From assembly GCA_964520045.1 (NCBI GenBank), contig CAZFMJ010000112.1, forward strand, positions 1 through 5,554: 5,554 bases of DNA, written 5' to 3'. The translations under genes and the position numbers were made by a program. Shown here one piece after another: positions 4,852 through 5,554 of this stretch. The notes below the pieces were generated by a model. The model searched no databases, was not told the origin of the DNA, and saw nothing but the letters and a program-made list of their open reading frames with translations. The stretch comes from CAZFMJ01 sp964520045. Lineage in GTDB: Bacteria > Elusimicrobiota > Elusimicrobia > Elusimicrobiales > CAZFMJ01. Positions within the stretch are counted from its first letter, which is position 1. The number at the start of each line of letters is the position of its first letter.

Positions 4852-5554
4852 TTTTAATTTCAGAGAATATTCTATTTAATTTAGCGAAGACGGCGATACT
4901 GCTTATACCGGACATGCATTCGCCGCCGCGTCCGCACGTATTTTTTCTGCAAGCTATGCAGGCTAAATCATTCCTCCGTATGAAGCGGTGAATATCCGAG
5001 TCGGGCGGCGTCCATGCCGCGGGGTCGCTTGAGCCGTGGATCGTCAGTGTGGGACATCCCACGGCCACCGCTATATGCTTCGGGCCGTTGCAGTTCGTAA
5101 CCATGAAATCCGATTCTTTGATCAGGGCGGCAAGGTGTTTAAGCGTGGGAGCCGGAGGCGATACCCGCGCTTTATCTCCGCAGGCGGACGCGATTTTTTC
5201 CGCGGTCTCAAATTCTCCCGGCCCCCATAAAATCATTATCCGCGCGTTCATGTTTTCAGCCAGAAGGCCGGCTAGTTCGGCATAGTTCGAGCGCGGCCAT
5301 TGCCGGGACGGTTTTCTGGAAGAGGGCGCAAAGGTTATTTTCATTCCGCCGTTGTTTTTGAATTTTCCGCTCCATGTCTTTTCCGCCCAATCCGTGTGCT
5401 CCCGGCGCACTGTTATTGAAGGCATAAAGCCTGAGCCGGATTCGATTCCCAGAGATTTGAGCATCCCGATTTTTTCCTGAGCGCAGTAAACGGCTTTATC
5501 CGGCTGTTTCATGATTGCGGAATATGCGAAATTCCACGACGATTTTTGAGGTCC
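4817..5554 (-). CDS. Glycosyltransferase family 9 (ADP-heptose:LPS heptosyltransferase-like), 5' end outside window
   Basis: This is the C-terminal 245 residues of a GT9 glycosyltransferase, the family that transfers heptose from ADP-heptose to the LPS inner core at the cytoplasmic face of the inner membrane. The frame is open to the window edge upstream of the first ATG (5512), so the start and the N-terminal Rossmann domain are missing. Visible GT9 features, numbered from the window edge, are a PSSRKPSRQWP segment (77-87, the P-x-S-x-x-K-x-W-P type motif), GPGE (111-114), TNCNGPKHIAVAVGCP (153-168) and HGSSDPAAWTP (173-183). A four-Cys cluster follows (C199, C202, C207, C213), as often seen near the C terminus of this family. 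In the TNxxGPxH motif the usual Asp is Cys155, which is odd for an active enzyme. The 3' end overlaps lpxK by 35 bp, suggesting translational coupling. Family is well supported; acceptor sugar is not determined. Confidence 0.88.
   Translation of the reverse strand, partial: GPQKSSWNFAYSAIMKQPDKAVYCAQEKIGMLKSLGIESGSGFMPSITVRREHTDWAEKTWSGKFKNNGGMKITFAPSSRKPSRQWPRSNYAELAGLLAENMNARIMILWGPGEFETAEKIASACGDKARVSPPAPTLKHLAALIKESDFMVTNCNGPKHIAVAVGCPTLTIHGSSDPAAWTPPDSDIHRFIRRNDLACIACRKNTCGRGGECMSGISSIAVFAKLNRIFSEIKNEKLTSSAGKN

Overview
This window looks like a lipid A / LPS-core segment of a Gram-negative bacterium. All six supported genes lie on the minus strand, so transcription runs from high to low coordinates. 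In that order they are: a 3'-end fragment of a GT9 (heptosyltransferase-type) glycosyltransferase (4817-5554, continuing past the window), lpxK (3766-4851), an LpxL/HtrB-type lipid A acyltransferase (2672-3601), a GmhB-type heptose bisphosphate phosphatase (1856-2449), a small ICMT/PEMT-like membrane methyltransferase (1171-1722) and a secreted DUF3108-like protein (185-1069). The first four make or decorate lipid A and the heptose inner core. The last two are membrane or periplasmic proteins of unknown substrate.

The unusual content is between the genes. The GT9-lpxK junction is compact and overlapping. Every other junction, and the 3' flank of the last gene, carries short-period arrays whose two arms are inverted relative to each other. 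Four regions (about 50-170, 977-1163, 1734-1891, 2458-2704) carry a 7-nt unit with consensus GGTAGAA/GGTAGAC on the left arm and its complement (TTCTACC/GTCTACC/GTTTACC) on the right arm. The lpxK-acyltransferase gap (3621-3765) carries an 8-nt unit: CCCAGNNN on the left, CTGGGTAA-like on the right. Two of the heptad regions also contain a 75-bp module of two adjacent perfect or near-perfect hairpins (1075-1149, 2616-2690). A third region has only the second hairpin (1848-1884).

The repeats run into the coding sequences. They supply the last 10-12 residues and the stop codons of the acyltransferase and the phosphatase, in two different reading frames. They also encode part of the signal peptide of the DUF3108-like protein.

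The gene content suggests an uncultivated LPS-bearing phylum. My impression is Omnitrophota- or Elusimicrobiota-like, because I associate such short-period intergenic arrays with those genomes, but this is a low-confidence inference and no marker gene is present. I see no RNA gene, CRISPR array, transposase or convincing promoter. The plus-strand open frames are antisense shadows of the minus-strand genes.
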